Assembly (NCBI GenBank): GCA_018398815.1
Contig: CM031602.1
Location: 97,853,981-97,917,980 of the forward strand
Source: Conus ventricosus
Taxonomy: Eukaryota > Mollusca > Gastropoda > Neogastropoda > Conidae
Direction: 5' to 3'
Length of the DNA: 64,000 nt
A program made the position numbers and the translations under genes. Under the pieces are notes generated by a model that was given only the letters and a program-made list of their open reading frames with translations, did not search any database and was not told where the DNA came from. This document shows positions 37,130 to 47,416 of the stretch, piece by piece. Every line of letters starts with the position of its first letter. Position 1 is the first letter of the stretch.

Positions 37130-37392
37130 ATCTCTCTGAAGTGCTCTCCACAGTCGTGCAAACGACAGCAGCGCTAGCCAGACTCTAAGATCCATCTGGA
37201 ATGACAGAAACATCACAATCGGCCCCAAGGTCAGACTGATGCGCCCCTGGTCATTCCCATATTTTTCTATGCGTCTGACAGCTGAACTTGAGAGGATTCA
37301 GGCATTAGAGATGAGATGCTTCTGCAAGATCCCTGGCATCTCATACAAAGACCACATTACCGACTTGGAGGTCCAGACCAGAGTAAGGCAAG
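37130..37392 (+). mobile_element. LINE fragment left of copy B (false-duplicate version)
   Basis: Same content as 43600-43880. It encodes broken pieces of a LINE reverse transcriptase C-terminus (TAELERIQALEMRCF, GISYKDHITD, RVRQ). It ends at GCAAG, immediately before the Polinton start. Confidence 0.8.
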
Positions 37393-37521
37393 AGAGAACT
37401 ATATAATACCAATCCTAACTCACTTCGCCCTCAAACCAGTTTTCGGGCGAAGTGACCTAGGATTGGTATTATATAGTTCTCTGACAAGTAAGACTTCAAT
37501 AACCAAAAATATAACGATTAT

Positions 37522-38122
37522 TTACAAACATGCATACTGTGTAGGGTTATCCGTTTTCAATACTAATTTACTAAACTTTTCAGATTTTAGTTTTTGTTTA
37601 ATCCTGCGCTTTTCCCTGATCATTTTCAATAACATCATTTTCGCGCAAACATTCATCAAATGAGTCTCTGTCTTTCATGTGAAATAAAACTACAGTCTTT
37701 AACTGTTCTCTAAAGTCTTTTAAAACGGAGTTATATTTTTGACATAAAATCCACACACTTATCCCATCCTGAAAGCCAGTTTTGACAAAGTGTTTCTCTT
37801 TTTAACTATATCTTTTTCTGCTGAACAGTCATCTATAATAAAGAGTGTTTGCGTTCCCTCAAACACTTTATAAAAGTATTCTAAACACTCACTCAGTTTA
37901 GTGCTAGGATTAACTAAATATACGTCATCGTCTGTCCATATAAACCTTCTATCATGATATGCTTTGTTCCTTTTAAGTGTTGGACAGAAAATCACAATAT
38001 AATCAAAATTATAACGATAAACTGTTTGTAATAGGTTGAGGACAAATATGTTTTCCCACAACCAGTTTGTCCACAAATTAATGAACAATGAGGGTTTTTG
38101 TCATAAAGTTTAACTGCTCCAT
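37522..38122 (-). pseudogene. ATP: Packaging ATPase (duplicate of 44009-44610)
   Basis: Same gene as 44009-44610. It shares the 10-bp deletion that breaks the frame after KLAF. It additionally lacks one T next to Walker A (AATATGTTTTCCC versus AATATTGTTTTCCC), so the P-loop is out of phase here but not in the other version. That difference is likely a sequencing error. Confidence 0.85.
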
Positions 38123-38138
38123 AGTTTTATAACAGAAT

Positions 38139-38996
38139 TTAATCTAATCCAGTTATTATTTTTATCATGCTCTCCGTCAAAACCTGTTCAGTAAATAAAA
38201 TCCTATGAGGCCTAAATGTGTAACATTAATCCAATTCAGTTCTGTAAGATTGTTTCTATTTAAGTCAACATCGATTTTGTTGCTTGTTGTTATGACCTTA
38301 ATATCCTCACCATTGTGAAGAACGACGATGGTAACTTTAAGATGTTTAACGTCTAAGTTTTGCCAGCTAATATTAATTCCTTTTATAAGTATGTCACTAA
38401 CGCCCACAACCCCATCCCTCTCCTCATCTTTTAAGACAGAAATTTCAAATATTATTGTGAACGTGTCTCCTAATTTTCTGCTTGGAAAGAACTGTAATTT
38501 TGTAGAAGCTTTCTTTAAAACCGTTTCTTTTCTGTGGAGGATGTACTGTTTTTTCCCATACGGCGTTATTTCAATCTCTTTCCGACTATTGTCGTCCGGC
38601 ATAAGACTTACATGTAAAGGGCCAGAGTTGAATGCTTTTCTGAAACTTTTTTGACGGCTAAAAAATGTAAATGGGCTTATGAATTCAAATTTTATTTCCC
38701 ATTCTAAATATGGTTCTAAATGCCATTTGCTGTCAGGTTTTCGAACTATTTTATATTCATACTGGCCAGCATATTTTGCTTCTACATTTCGCAGTTGTTC
38801 TAGTTTAGGAAACTTTTTGTTGTCGCTAACCTCTTTGCGTTTATAATCACCATCTTTAGTGTACTCAAAACCATACAAAGCGCCTATCTCACCGTTCTGT
38901 TCAAAGTCCGCAACGTCTGCAAGGTCTTTTTAATTCTAAGGTTATACACCTCACAGGCGCTAATGTAACTCCCGGTTCTTCTGGCCCCCGCGACAT
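38139..38996 (-). CDS. ~285-aa conserved protein (duplicate of 44627-45483)
   Basis: This version is open from codon ~39 to near the end (38177-38878). It proves that the two frames seen in the other version belong to one protein. It is interrupted near the N-terminus (extra T at ~38930) and near the C-terminus (TAAATAAAAT versus TATAATAAAAT). No domain recognised. It contains a W-rich middle and ends in a stretch like NWINVTHLGLIGFY. Confidence 0.75.
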
Positions 38997-39011
38997 TATT
39001 TTTTAGTACAA

Positions 39012-39715
39012 CTAATTATTTATTTCCAAAACAATGTGCAGGTTATCACATTTTACGACTTTCCCTGTTTTGTCTGTGATCTTTATATTAAATGATCCGA
39101 CCCTCCCACAAACTAATCTTTTAAACTGTAAATTAGGGAATTGTATAATTTCATAATCGCAATATGCAGCTTTCCCTGACGGAAGAGCTCTTAAAACAGT
39201 TGAGGGCCTTCCATCATATAAGTTTTCATCAGTGCTTAGCTCGTCCAAATGAACATAGAGTAATGAATGTAATGCAAGATCGAGCGGATTTTCTCCCTCA
39301 TAAGTAGTTTCGTCTGGTGTAACTCTAAAACTATGAAAGTCCTGATTGTCAGTTGCAAAGCCTAACATTTTAGCTAGCTCTCCATCAAAGTAGTAACCTA
39401 CTGCTTCTTTTTCAGGTTTGAAGGTCAACATTGTTTTCAGATTCGCATTGTTAAGTTTGAGAGTAATGTCAAAGTTACTCATTGCTTCTTTTAGTGAGCA
39501 AAACCATAATAACCATCAGGTATGGTTAACTGGCTAACTAATTGTCCTCTATTATTAACTTTTTTAATCTTATTATTATTCTTGGATTCACTTATATTAA
39601 ACCATACAACTTTGTAAAATATTTCATGAAGCGCAACCATTCTGCTTCCGCAATTGTTATCAATAGCATGTTCTAAAAACGAAGGACGGTCTTGAGTTGT
39701 TATTGTTACAAACAT
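39012..39715 (-). CDS. Candidate minor capsid protein (duplicate of 45503-46200)
   Basis: Two phases, 39491-39715 (MFVTITTQDR ... TIPDGYYGFAH) and 39012-39482 (MSNFDITLKL ... HIVLEINN), joined by one missing base near 39505. The layout is a variable N-terminus, an IPDGYYGF turn, a YYFDGELAKMLGF block, a LYVHLDELST block and a C-terminal NIKITDKTGK. This recalls the single-jelly-roll minor capsid candidates of invertebrate Polintons. That identification is from memory of the family and is not proved here. Confidence 0.6.
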
Positions 39716-39733
39716 TTTTTAAACGAAATAAAA

Positions 39734-40939
39734 ATGAGTGCGTTTAAATATACTGATGCAAAATATTCTGTTGGGCCGCACGACAATCTTAAAAATATAA
39801 CAACTGATACTCTTGACATTTCTGTGACTCAGTCTGACACCTTTCAAGTAAAGGTGAGTACGCCATTAAACAGATATCTTAACCCCCCTATTAAAAAAGA
39901 CCACATCGCGAAAGTGTGGTTCAGTCATCCGATGCAGTTTTATCAGAACCAGTTAAATTTTGCTGTGTTTTGTGCATCAACTGGGTGTGGAGTATCGTAT
40001 GCTGATCATTTAAATCATCCTGATCCTTTGGTGAGGTCAGTGTATAGATTTCATTTTTATTACACCTTCAGACGTATTTTGACTGAACTGCAAGCACCAT
40101 TACCAAATGACAAACCGTTTAATCCATTCAGCAACAGAATAGACATGAAGGCTTTTGAAAGGATTTGTAACGAATTTAATATTAATGTTAAGACAGACTT
40201 TAGACAAAAGTTGGACCTTAATTATGGCTTAGGCACCCCTTATTTTTGGGGCGTGCACAGAAAGTATAACTATGACTGGGATCCTCCTTACACATCTTTC
40301 TCTTCAGGCACAGGCGTTCACCTCGGGTCCATAGAGCAAGAACATAAAACAGCATGGACAACATTTATCTTAGACACTTCCAAGGGCTTAACTAGAGCGG
40401 GAATAGAACGAATAAACGACTCTATTCGTAATTACGTTTGGTGTTTGCTAGGTTCACAAGCACAGACAAGATCGAGCATAACTAATCCTTCTACTGGCTT
40501 TGATGCACAAAAACAATACTTAGCAAATTTAGAGGACGCCATTAATTCTACAGTTGATTTGCCTTCAAGTATTAAAAGGTACCAACATGTTTTACAATAC
40601 GCAAGATCGAAAGTAGACTTTGCTGTTGGCACTGGTTTATACATGCTACCTTCTGACCTCAGACTCCAGGTAGGAACAATAATAAACTACAACAATGAAA
40701 TCCTTGTGGCAGGCAATGAACAGAAGGTCGGAAAAAACGACATAAATTCTGAGCCAGTAATATTACAAACAATAAAAAAACAAGATGACCCCCCAAGATT
40801 AAGTCATCCAATCCCCGAGGTCCAAAGCCCGAAGACTGTTGAAGACCGCAAAAAAAGTAATGACCATGAATATGAAAAGACAGCACTTGTTATTGGATTA
40901 ACTGCCCTAGGATTACTTAGTCTTTATTTTACTAAATAG
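39734..40939 (+). CDS. ~401-aa conserved protein with C-terminal membrane anchor (duplicate)
   Basis: The only uninterrupted version of this gene, with MSAFKYTDAKYSVGP as the likely start, preceded by CGAAATAAAA. Blocks VWFSHPMQFYQNQLNFAV, RSVYRFHFYYTFRRIL, AWTTFILD and RINDSIRNYVWCLLGSQAQT are what I recall as strongly conserved in cnidarian and mollusc Polintons. A hydrophobic segment TALVIGLTALGLLSLYF at the very end predicts a tail anchor. The function is unknown. Size and position among capsid genes suggest a virion or membrane component. Its 3' end overlaps the convergent gene. Confidence 0.8.
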   Translation: MSAFKYTDAKYSVGPHDNLKNITTDTLDISVTQSDTFQVKVSTPLNRYLNPPIKKDHIAKVWFSHPMQFYQNQLNFAVFCASTGCGVSYADHLNHPDPLVRSVYRFHFYYTFRRILTELQAPLPNDKPFNPFSNRIDMKAFERICNEFNINVKTDFRQKLDLNYGLGTPYFWGVHRKYNYDWDPPYTSFSSGTGVHLGSIEQEHKTAWTTFILDTSKGLTRAGIERINDSIRNYVWCLLGSQAQTRSSITNPSTGFDAQKQYLANLEDAINSTVDLPSSIKRYQHVLQYARSKVDFAVGTGLYMLPSDLRLQVGTIINYNNEILVAGNEQKVGKNDINSEPVILQTIKKQDDPPRLSHPIPEVQSPKTVEDRKKSNDHEYEKTALVIGLTALGLLSLYFTK

Positions 40940-41400
40940 TAACCCAACTATTAAGAGAACTAATGTCCATAAGTGCTCGGCCATAAAGCCAACTACTTTG
41001 CTCGCAGTAGACAAAAGCCAGCTAACGATACTCCCTAATATACCTGGCAAAGAGTCTATAGCTTTACCGGCTAATTTTTTTAATAAACTCGCAAGATGAT
41101 CAAGCTGTTTTTTACCCATGATTTATCAGGTGGAGGAGATGGCGGGGAGGCACCGAACTTTGACCACCGCCGCCCGTAATAGCCATCACCAATGTACTTA
41201 TTGCAAATCCTAAGGCCGTTATAACGCTTGCTAATGTGACTCCTTGCACTCTAAACAGGGTTCTTATTCTTTCTGCTAGCGTTGTGTTTTTCATATAAAA
41301 TTCTCTGGGTAGTTTCTCTTACTTCGCTTACTTGAGTTTGTAATTGTTTCTCGGTTAGTATTCAACACTTCTAGTCTAACTAATCTTTCTGTATTAAGGT
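40913..41400 (-). CDS. Coiled-coil/membrane protein, C-terminal part (truncated by gap)
   Basis: C-terminal ~160 codons of the gene complete at 47390-48585, in several phases because of indels. Contains LFRVQGVTLASVITALGF and ends LFSKIKTK. The rest lies in the N gap. Confidence 0.75.
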
Positions 41401-41500
41401 NNNNNNNNNNNNNNNNNNNNNNNNNNNNNNNNNNNNNNNNNNNNNNNNNNNNNNNNNNNNNNNNNNNNNNNNNNNNNNNNNNNNNNNNNNNNNNNNNNNN
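41401..41500. other. Assembly gap (100 N)
   Basis: Exactly 100 N, the conventional scaffold gap of unknown size. It lies at the junction of the two near-identical blocks. Confidence 0.99.
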
Positions 41501-42065
41501 AATTATTTCCTGTGACAGAACAACGCGCACGGCAACACACAATCAGCAGTGTGACCAATGCTCAGGAATGATCAATGTCATGAATTATCATTTATTCGAA
41601 GATGTTACGACGGTGTGGTGCTGTGTGTATGACGTCTGACTCTCACTTCAAAGTTTGGATGCGTGTAACAATTATTTCCTACACACACCCACACCCCACG
41701 AACATGGACAGCCAGGCAACACACAATTAAGTTTCTTTCTTTTATATGCTGCAAACACCACAGACACATATTACCATTATTAAATTAACAGCACAACAAC
41801 CAATACACGCCACCCCAAAAAGGGCATACGACAACACAGGAAGCTTCAACCGTCGCTCTCAAAACTGAACATAAGATATTTTTCTTCTTTTCGGGTGCAG
41901 ACCTCACGGGCACCGTCAGTAGTGTCCCAACAGACACAGTCCACACAGCTGGCTGCAACGAGCCCAAGTCACAGGCTTCACACGGCAAGCAGAGCCGTTC
42001 ATGAATACAGTTCGTGGAGTCCCACAGGGTACATCCCACACAGCAGACAAACACGAACTACCGAC

Positions 42066-42540
42066 CTGGCGGTCAACCTCTCCACGTCGTCTTGATGGAA
42101 AATCCTGAGGCCCTTTCACACAAGTCCACTTCTGACCTGGCGGTCAACCTCTCCACGTCGTCTTGACGGAGAATCCTGAGGCCCTTTTCGACATAATTCC
42201 ACTACTGACCTGGCGTCAGCCTCTCCACATTGTCTTGACGGAGAATCCTGAGGCCCTTTTCGACATAATTCCACTACTGACCTGGCGGTCAGCCTCTCCA
42301 CATCGTCTTGACGGAGAATCCTGAGGCCCTTTATTACATAATTCCACTACTGACCTGGCGGTCAGCCTCTCCACGTCGTCTTGACGGAGAATCCTGAGGC
42401 CCTTTATTACATAATTCCACTACTGACCTGGCGGTCAGCCTCTCCACGTCGTCTTGACGGAGAATCCTGAGGCCCTTTTCGACATAACTCCACTACTGAC
42501 CTGGCGGTCATCTCTCCACGTCGTCTTGACGGAGACAGCG
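42066..42540. repeat. ~73-bp satellite, about 6-7 copies
   Basis: Units of CCTGGCGGTCAGCCTCTCCA, then CGTCGTCTTGACGGAGAATC, then CTGAGGCCCTTT plus AT-rich spacer. Cleaner version of 35655-36085. Confidence 0.92.
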
Positions 42541-43599
42541 GCTGGGACACGGGCTGTACCCTCACACCCGGTGTCACCAGTTCCAGGCCGGACTCAGGGC
42601 CTCACCGACACCTGGGGAACTGTATAACTACCTTGATTACCTAGCCTACTTCCTACATATTGATCGTCCTTGTTTTATCACTAGCAGCCACTCTTCACAT
42701 AATACGTTTCACTGAATTTTGGGAAAATTACCCATAACATAAGTCTACTAAGTTTCAATACAATGGTGCATTGCAATAGAAAAATTCCTCGATTAGCACC
42801 ATGAGTGATTACATTGAAGAAAAAGATTTCCTCACGTAACCCTTTCCAAAGTACCAAGAATACAATTACTACACATAAAGGAACGATTTCCATTTGTCCC
42901 TTTTTATCAAGAAAAGAATGTTTTTACTTTCCTCATCATCATCACTTGACGTGTCCACAACAGGGATCAGAATACATTTACCAATAATTTGTACACAAAA
43001 TTTTCATTTCCCAGTCCAGAGGTCACCAACACTCACATGATTATAATACTTCAGGAAAAGATAAACAACGTTCTTTTTTCAGTAATACATTGATTTAATT
43101 TGACCACTTTCCCCCGATCACATGCAAATACATATATTCTCTCTGCCATCCACTCACTCCATTCTTCTCATCCACCTCTCGACTCACACATTCACTAACC
43201 ACAACTTCCTACAGTCGCCCTATGTCTCGTCAAGTCTTGTCAATCACAAGATCAATCAAGGGAACAATTTAATACTTTTGGTCTTCACTAAGAACTGGAA
43301 ACCACCTGTATAGGAAAAATAAATTCCATTAATACTAACCCTAACTACCAATTAACAAGTTGCACACACCACAAAAAACTAAGTTGTCAGTCTCTCTTGG
43401 GTACCGTAGGGATGTTTCCAGGCCGGCAAATCTGCAGAGACCGAAAGGAAATCCTCGCTCACGTGACTGACAACAAACGCGGTGAGTAGCTGTCAGGTCA
43501 ACAGGTTTAGAGGTGAAAAGGCAAACTTTCGCTACCTCAGAACTGTCCCCACAATTTGGGACCGGACAAAACTGGCCCGTCAAGGAAGGCGAGATGGCT
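42541..43599. other. Host flank left of the LINE
   Basis: AT-rich unique DNA with no supported gene, matching 36086-37129. The minus-strand frame 43341-43742 is antisense to the LINE at its 5' part and is not a gene. Confidence 0.45.
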
Positions 43600-43880
43600 T
43601 TGTGAGCTGATTTGGGATCTCTCTGAAGTGCTCTCCACAGTCGTGCAAACGACAGCAGCGCTAGCCAGACTCTAAGATCCATCTGGAATGACAGAAACAT
43701 CACAATCGGCCCCAAGGTCAGACTGATGCGCTCCCTGGTCATTGCCTATATTTTCTATGCGTCTGACAGCTGAACTTGAGAGGATTCAGGCATTAGAGAT
43801 GAGATGCTTCTGCAAGATCCCTGGCATCTCATACAAAGACCACATTACCGACTTGGAGGTCCAGACCAGAGTAAGGCAAG
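43600..43880 (+). mobile_element. LINE 3'-region fragment, left half
   Basis: Frame-broken reverse transcriptase C-terminus: AQTTAALARL-like, LTAELERIQALEMRCF, KIPGISYKDHITDLEVQTRVRQ. The reading resumes as AIGPYEDLLSTVK at 62738, directly beyond the Polinton, so the LINE was present first and was split. The class looks RTE-like, by recalled motifs. Confidence 0.85.
43876..43880. repeat. Left target-site duplication of copy B (GCAAG)
   Basis: GCAAG at 43876-43880 and again at 62733-62737. Joining the flanks through one copy restores the LINE codons RVRQ-AIGPYED, which confirms a clean 5-bp duplication. Confidence 0.93.
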
Positions 43881-44037
43881 AGAGAACTATATAATACCAA
43901 TCCTAACTCACTTCGCCCTCAAACCAGTTTTCGGGCGAAGTGACCTAGGATTGGTATTTATAGTTCTCTGACAAGTAAGACTTCAATAACCAAAAATATA
44001 ACGATTATTTACAAACATGCATACTGTGTAGGGTTAT
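43881..44037. repeat. Left terminal inverted repeat of copy B
   Basis: Matches 62576-62732 inverted. It has an 89-bp imperfect palindrome (43881-43969; arms AGAGAACTATATAATACCAA and complement, inner stem CACTTCGCCC/GGGCGAAGTG, loop TCAAACCAGTTTT) and then the linker shared with copy A. The inner edge contains the last codons of the ATPase gene. Confidence 0.93.
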
Positions 44038-44610
44038 CCGTTTTCAATACTAATTTACTAAACTTTTCAGATTTTAGTTTTTGTTTAATCCTGCGCTTTT
44101 CCTGATCATTTTCAATAACATCATTTTCGCGCAAACATTCATCAAATGAGTCTCTGTCTTTCATGTGAAATAAAACTACAGTCTTTAACTGTTCTCTAAA
44201 GTCTTTTAAAACGGAGTTATATTTTTGACATAAAATCCACACACTTATCCCATCCTGAAAGCCAGTTTTGACAAAGTGTTTCTCTTTTTAACTATATCTT
44301 TTTCTGCTGAACAGTCATCTATAATAAAGAGTGTTTGCGTTCCCTCAAACACTTTATAAAAGTATTCTAAACACTCACTCAGTTTAGTGCTAGGATTAAC
44401 TAAATATACGTCATCGTCTGTCCATATAAACCTTCTATCATGATATGCTTTGTTCCTTTTAAGTGTTGGACAGAAAATCACAATATAATCAAAATTATAA
44501 CGATAAACTGTTTGTAATAGGTTGAGGACAAATATTGTTTTCCCACAACCAGTTTGTCCACAAATTAATGAACAATGAGGGGTTTTTGTCATAAAGTTTA
44601 ACTGCTCCAT
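44009..44610 (-). pseudogene. ATP: A32/FtsK-type packaging ATPase, copy B
   Basis: P-loop ATPase of the adenovirus IVa2/poxvirus A32/Polinton type, expected to pump DNA into capsids. The first frame (44245-44610, 121 aa) has Walker A GQTGCGKT at residues ~18-25, a YIVIFCPTL strand and Walker B LFIIDDC at ~97-103. The second frame (44009-44242) carries VWILCQKYNS, LFHMKDRDSFDEC and NPTQYACL. A 10-bp deletion after KLAF (copy A still has SGRHAGIS) shifts the frame. Both assembled versions share it, so it is real. The start is 16 bp after the preceding stop, in a three-gene leftward cluster. Confidence 0.92.
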
Positions 44611-44626
44611 AGTTTTATAACAGAAT

Positions 44627-45483
44627 TTAATCTAATCCAGTTATTATTTTTATCATGCTCTCCGTCAAAACCTGTTCAGTATAATAAAATCCTATGAGGC
44701 CTAAATGTGTAACATTAATCCAATTCAGTTCTGTAAGATTGTTTCTATTTAAGTCAACATCGATTTTGTTGCTTGTTGTTATGACCTTAATATCCTCACC
44801 ATTGTGAAGAACGACGATGGTAACTTTAAGATGTTTAACGTCTAAGTTTTGCCAGCTAATATTAATTCCTTTTATAAGTATGTCACTAACGCCCACAACC
44901 CCATCCCTCTCCTCATCTTTTAAGACAGAAATTTCAAATATTATTGTGAACGTGTCTCCTAATTTTCTGCTTGGAAAGAACTGTAATTTTGTAGAAGCTT
45001 TCTTTAAAACCGTTTCTTTTCTGTGGAGGATGTACTGTTTTTTCCCATACGGCGTTATTTCAATCTCTTTCCGACTATTGTCGTCCGGCATAAGACTTAC
45101 ATGTAAAGGGCCAGAGTTGAATGCTTTTCTGAAACTTTTTTGACGGCTAAAAAATGTAAATGGGCTTATGAATTCAAATTTTATTTCCCATTCTAAATAT
45201 GGTTCTAAATGCCATTTGCTGTCAGGTTTTCGAACTATTTTATATTCATACTGGCCAGCATTATTTGCTTCTACATTGCGCAGTTGTTCTAGTTTAGGAA
45301 ACTTTTTGTTGTCGCTAACCTCTTTGCGTTTATAATCACCATCTTAGTGTACTCAAAACCATACAAAGCGCCTATCTCACCGTTCTGTTCAAAGTCCGCA
45401 ACGTCTGCAAGGTCTTTTAATTCTAAGGTTATACACCTCACAGGCGCTAATGTAACTCCCGGTTCTTCTGGCCCCCGCGACAT
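44627..45483 (-). CDS. ~285-aa conserved protein of unknown function
   Basis: Frames 45289-45483 (from MSRGPEEPGVTLAPVRCITL) and 44627-45091 (from MPDDNSRKEIEITPYGKKQY) belong to one protein. A missing T near 45345 breaks this version, while the duplicate reads through. It has an acidic N-terminal third, a central FTFFSRQKSFRKAFNSGPLH block and a beta-rich-looking C-terminus (ISVLKDEERDG, INISWQNLDV, LGLIGFYYTEQVL). No catalytic motif. It lies between the candidate minor capsid gene (19 bp away) and the ATPase (16 bp away), so a virion component is a reasonable guess. Confidence 0.8.
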
Positions 45484-45502
45484 TATTTTTTAGTACAACT
45501 AA

Positions 45503-46200
45503 TTATTTTATTTCCAAAACAATGTGCAGGTTATCACATTTTACGACTTTCCCTGTTTTGTCTGTGATCTTTATATTAAATGATCCGACCCTCCCACAAA
45601 CTAATCTTTTAAACTGTAAATTAGGGAATTGTATAATTTCATAATCGCAATATGCAGCTTTCCCTGACGGAAGAGCTCTAAAACAGTTGAGGGCCTTCCA
45701 TCATATAAGTTTTCATCAGTGCTTAGCTCGTCCAAATGAACATAGAGTAATGAATGTAATGCAAGATCGAGCGGATTTCTCCCTCATAAGTAGTTTCGTC
45801 TGGTGTAACTCTAAAACTATGAAAGTCCTGATTGTCAGTTGCAAAGCCTAACATTTTAGCTAGCTCTCCATCAAAGTAGTAACCTACTGCTTCTTTTTCA
45901 GGTTTGAAGGTCAACATTGTTTTCAGATTCGCATTGTTAAGTTTGAGAGTAATGTCAAAGTTACTCATTGCTTCTTTTAGTGAGCAAAACCCATAATAAC
46001 CATCAGGTATGGTTACTGGCTAACTAATTGTCCTCTATTATTAACTTTTTTAATCTTATTATTATTCTTGGATTCACTTATATTAAACCATACAACTTTG
46101 TAAAATATTTCATGAAGCGCAACCATTCTGCTTCCGCAATTGTTATCAATAGCATGTTCTAAAACGAAGGACGGTCTTGAGTTGTTATTGTTACAAACAT
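45503..46200 (-). CDS. ~232-aa candidate minor capsid (penton-like) protein
   Basis: Starts MFVTITTQDRPSF-like at 46200 after TTTAAAAATG on the minus strand. This version has small indels (about 46015, 45775 and 45680) that the duplicate partly repairs. Visible blocks are IPDGYYGF, YYFDGELAKMLGF, LLYVHLDELSTDENLYDG and a C-terminal SFNIKITDKTGK / HIVLEI strand pair. The spacing of a GYY turn, an LGF block and a TDxTGK turn resembles Polinton single-jelly-roll minor capsid proteins as I recall them. Its start codon is only 17 bp from the divergent gene's start. Confidence 0.6.
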
Positions 46201-46217
46201 TTTTAAACGAAATAAAA

Positions 46218-47416
46218 ATGAGTGCGTTTAAATATACTGATGCAAAATATTCTGTTGGGCCGCACGACAATCTTAAAAATATAACAACTGATACTCTTGA
46301 CATTTCTGTGACTCAGTCTGACACCTTTCAAGTAAAGGTGAGTACGCCATTAAACAGATATCTTAACCCCCTATTAAAAAGACCACATCGCGAAAGTGTG
46401 GTTCAGTCATCCGATGCAGTTTTATCAGAACCAGTTAAATTTTGCTGTGTTTGTGCATCAACTGGGTGTGGAGTATCGTATGCTGATCATTTAAATCATC
46501 CTGATCCTTTGGTGAGGTCAGTGTATAGATTTCATTTTTATTACACCTTCAGACGTATTTTGACTGAACTGCAAGCACCATTACCAAATGACAAACCGTT
46601 TAATCCATTCAGCAACAGAATAGACATGAAGGCTTTTGAAAGGATTTGTAACGAATTTAATATTAATGTTAAGACAGACTTTAGACAAAAGTTGGACCTT
46701 AATTATGGCTTAGGCACCCCTTATTTTTGGGGCGTGCACAGAAAGTATAACTATGACTGGGATCCTCCTTACACATCTTTCTCTTCAGGCACAGGCGTTC
46801 ACCTCGGGTCCATAGAGCAAGAACATAAAACAGCATGGACAACATTTATCTTAGACACTTCCAAGGGCTTAACTAGAGCGGGAATAGAACGAATAAACGA
46901 CTCTATTCGTAATTACGTTTGGTGTTTGCTAGGTTCACAAGCACAGACAGATCGAGCATAACTAATCCTTCTACTGGCTTTGATGCACAAAAAACAATAC
47001 TTAGCAAATTTAGAGACGCCATTAATTCTACAGTGATTTGCCTTCAAGTATTAAAAGGTACCAACATGTTTTACAATACGCAAGATCGAAAGTAGACTTT
47101 GCTGTTGGCACTGGTTTATACATGCTACCTTCTGACCTCAGACTCCAGGTAGGAACATAATAAACTACAACAATGAAATCCTTGTGGCAGGCAATGAACA
47201 GAAGGTCGGAAAAAACGACATAAATTCTGAGCCAGTAAAAATTACAAACAATAAAAAAACAAGATGACCCCCCAAGATTAAGTCATCCAATCCCCGAGGT
47301 CCAAAGCCCGAAGACTGTTGAAGACCGCAAAAAAGTAATGACCATGATATGAAAAGACAGCACTTGTTATTGGATTAACTGCCCTAGGATTACTTAGTCT
47401 TTATTTTACTAAATAG
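46218..47416 (+). CDS. ~400-aa conserved protein with C-terminal membrane anchor
   Basis: Same gene as 39734-40939, here with several single-base indels (for example AACCCCCTATT and TTTGCTGTGTTTGTGC) that break the frame near codon 50 and after AQT. The unbroken duplicate shows that these are likely errors. Conserved blocks include HPMQFYQNQLNFA, NPFSNRIDMKAFERICNEF and KVDFAVGTGLYMLPSDLRLQ. The C-terminus is hydrophobic and ends FTK. The role is unknown. The last ~27 bp overlap the convergent gene at 47390. Confidence 0.8.

Larger units (their letters stand above)
35100..41400. other. First member of a likely false assembly duplication
   Basis: From about 35.12 kb this block runs parallel to 41501-47876: the same unique flank, the same 73-bp satellite, the same LINE fragment and the same Polinton left end with the same insertion point. 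The two differ mainly by single-base indels and homopolymer changes. The block stops at a gap of exactly 100 N. Two allelic contigs placed in tandem is the simplest explanation. Confidence 0.85.
37393..41400. mobile_element. Polinton copy B, partial duplicate of the left 4 kb
   Basis: Left terminal palindrome (37393-37482), then ATPase, ~285-aa protein, candidate minor capsid, ~400-aa protein and the C-terminal part of the coiled-coil/membrane protein, cut by N at 41401. It has the same target site and the same 10-bp ATPase deletion as the full copy, so it is the same insertion locus. Confidence 0.88.

Noticed and set aside
38328..38654. 108-aa plus-strand frame, also at 44817-45143
   Set aside because: Antisense to the ~285-aa Polinton gene; conserved only because that gene is.
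41291..41542. Frame spanning the N gap
   Set aside because: It consists largely of unknown residues across the assembly gap.
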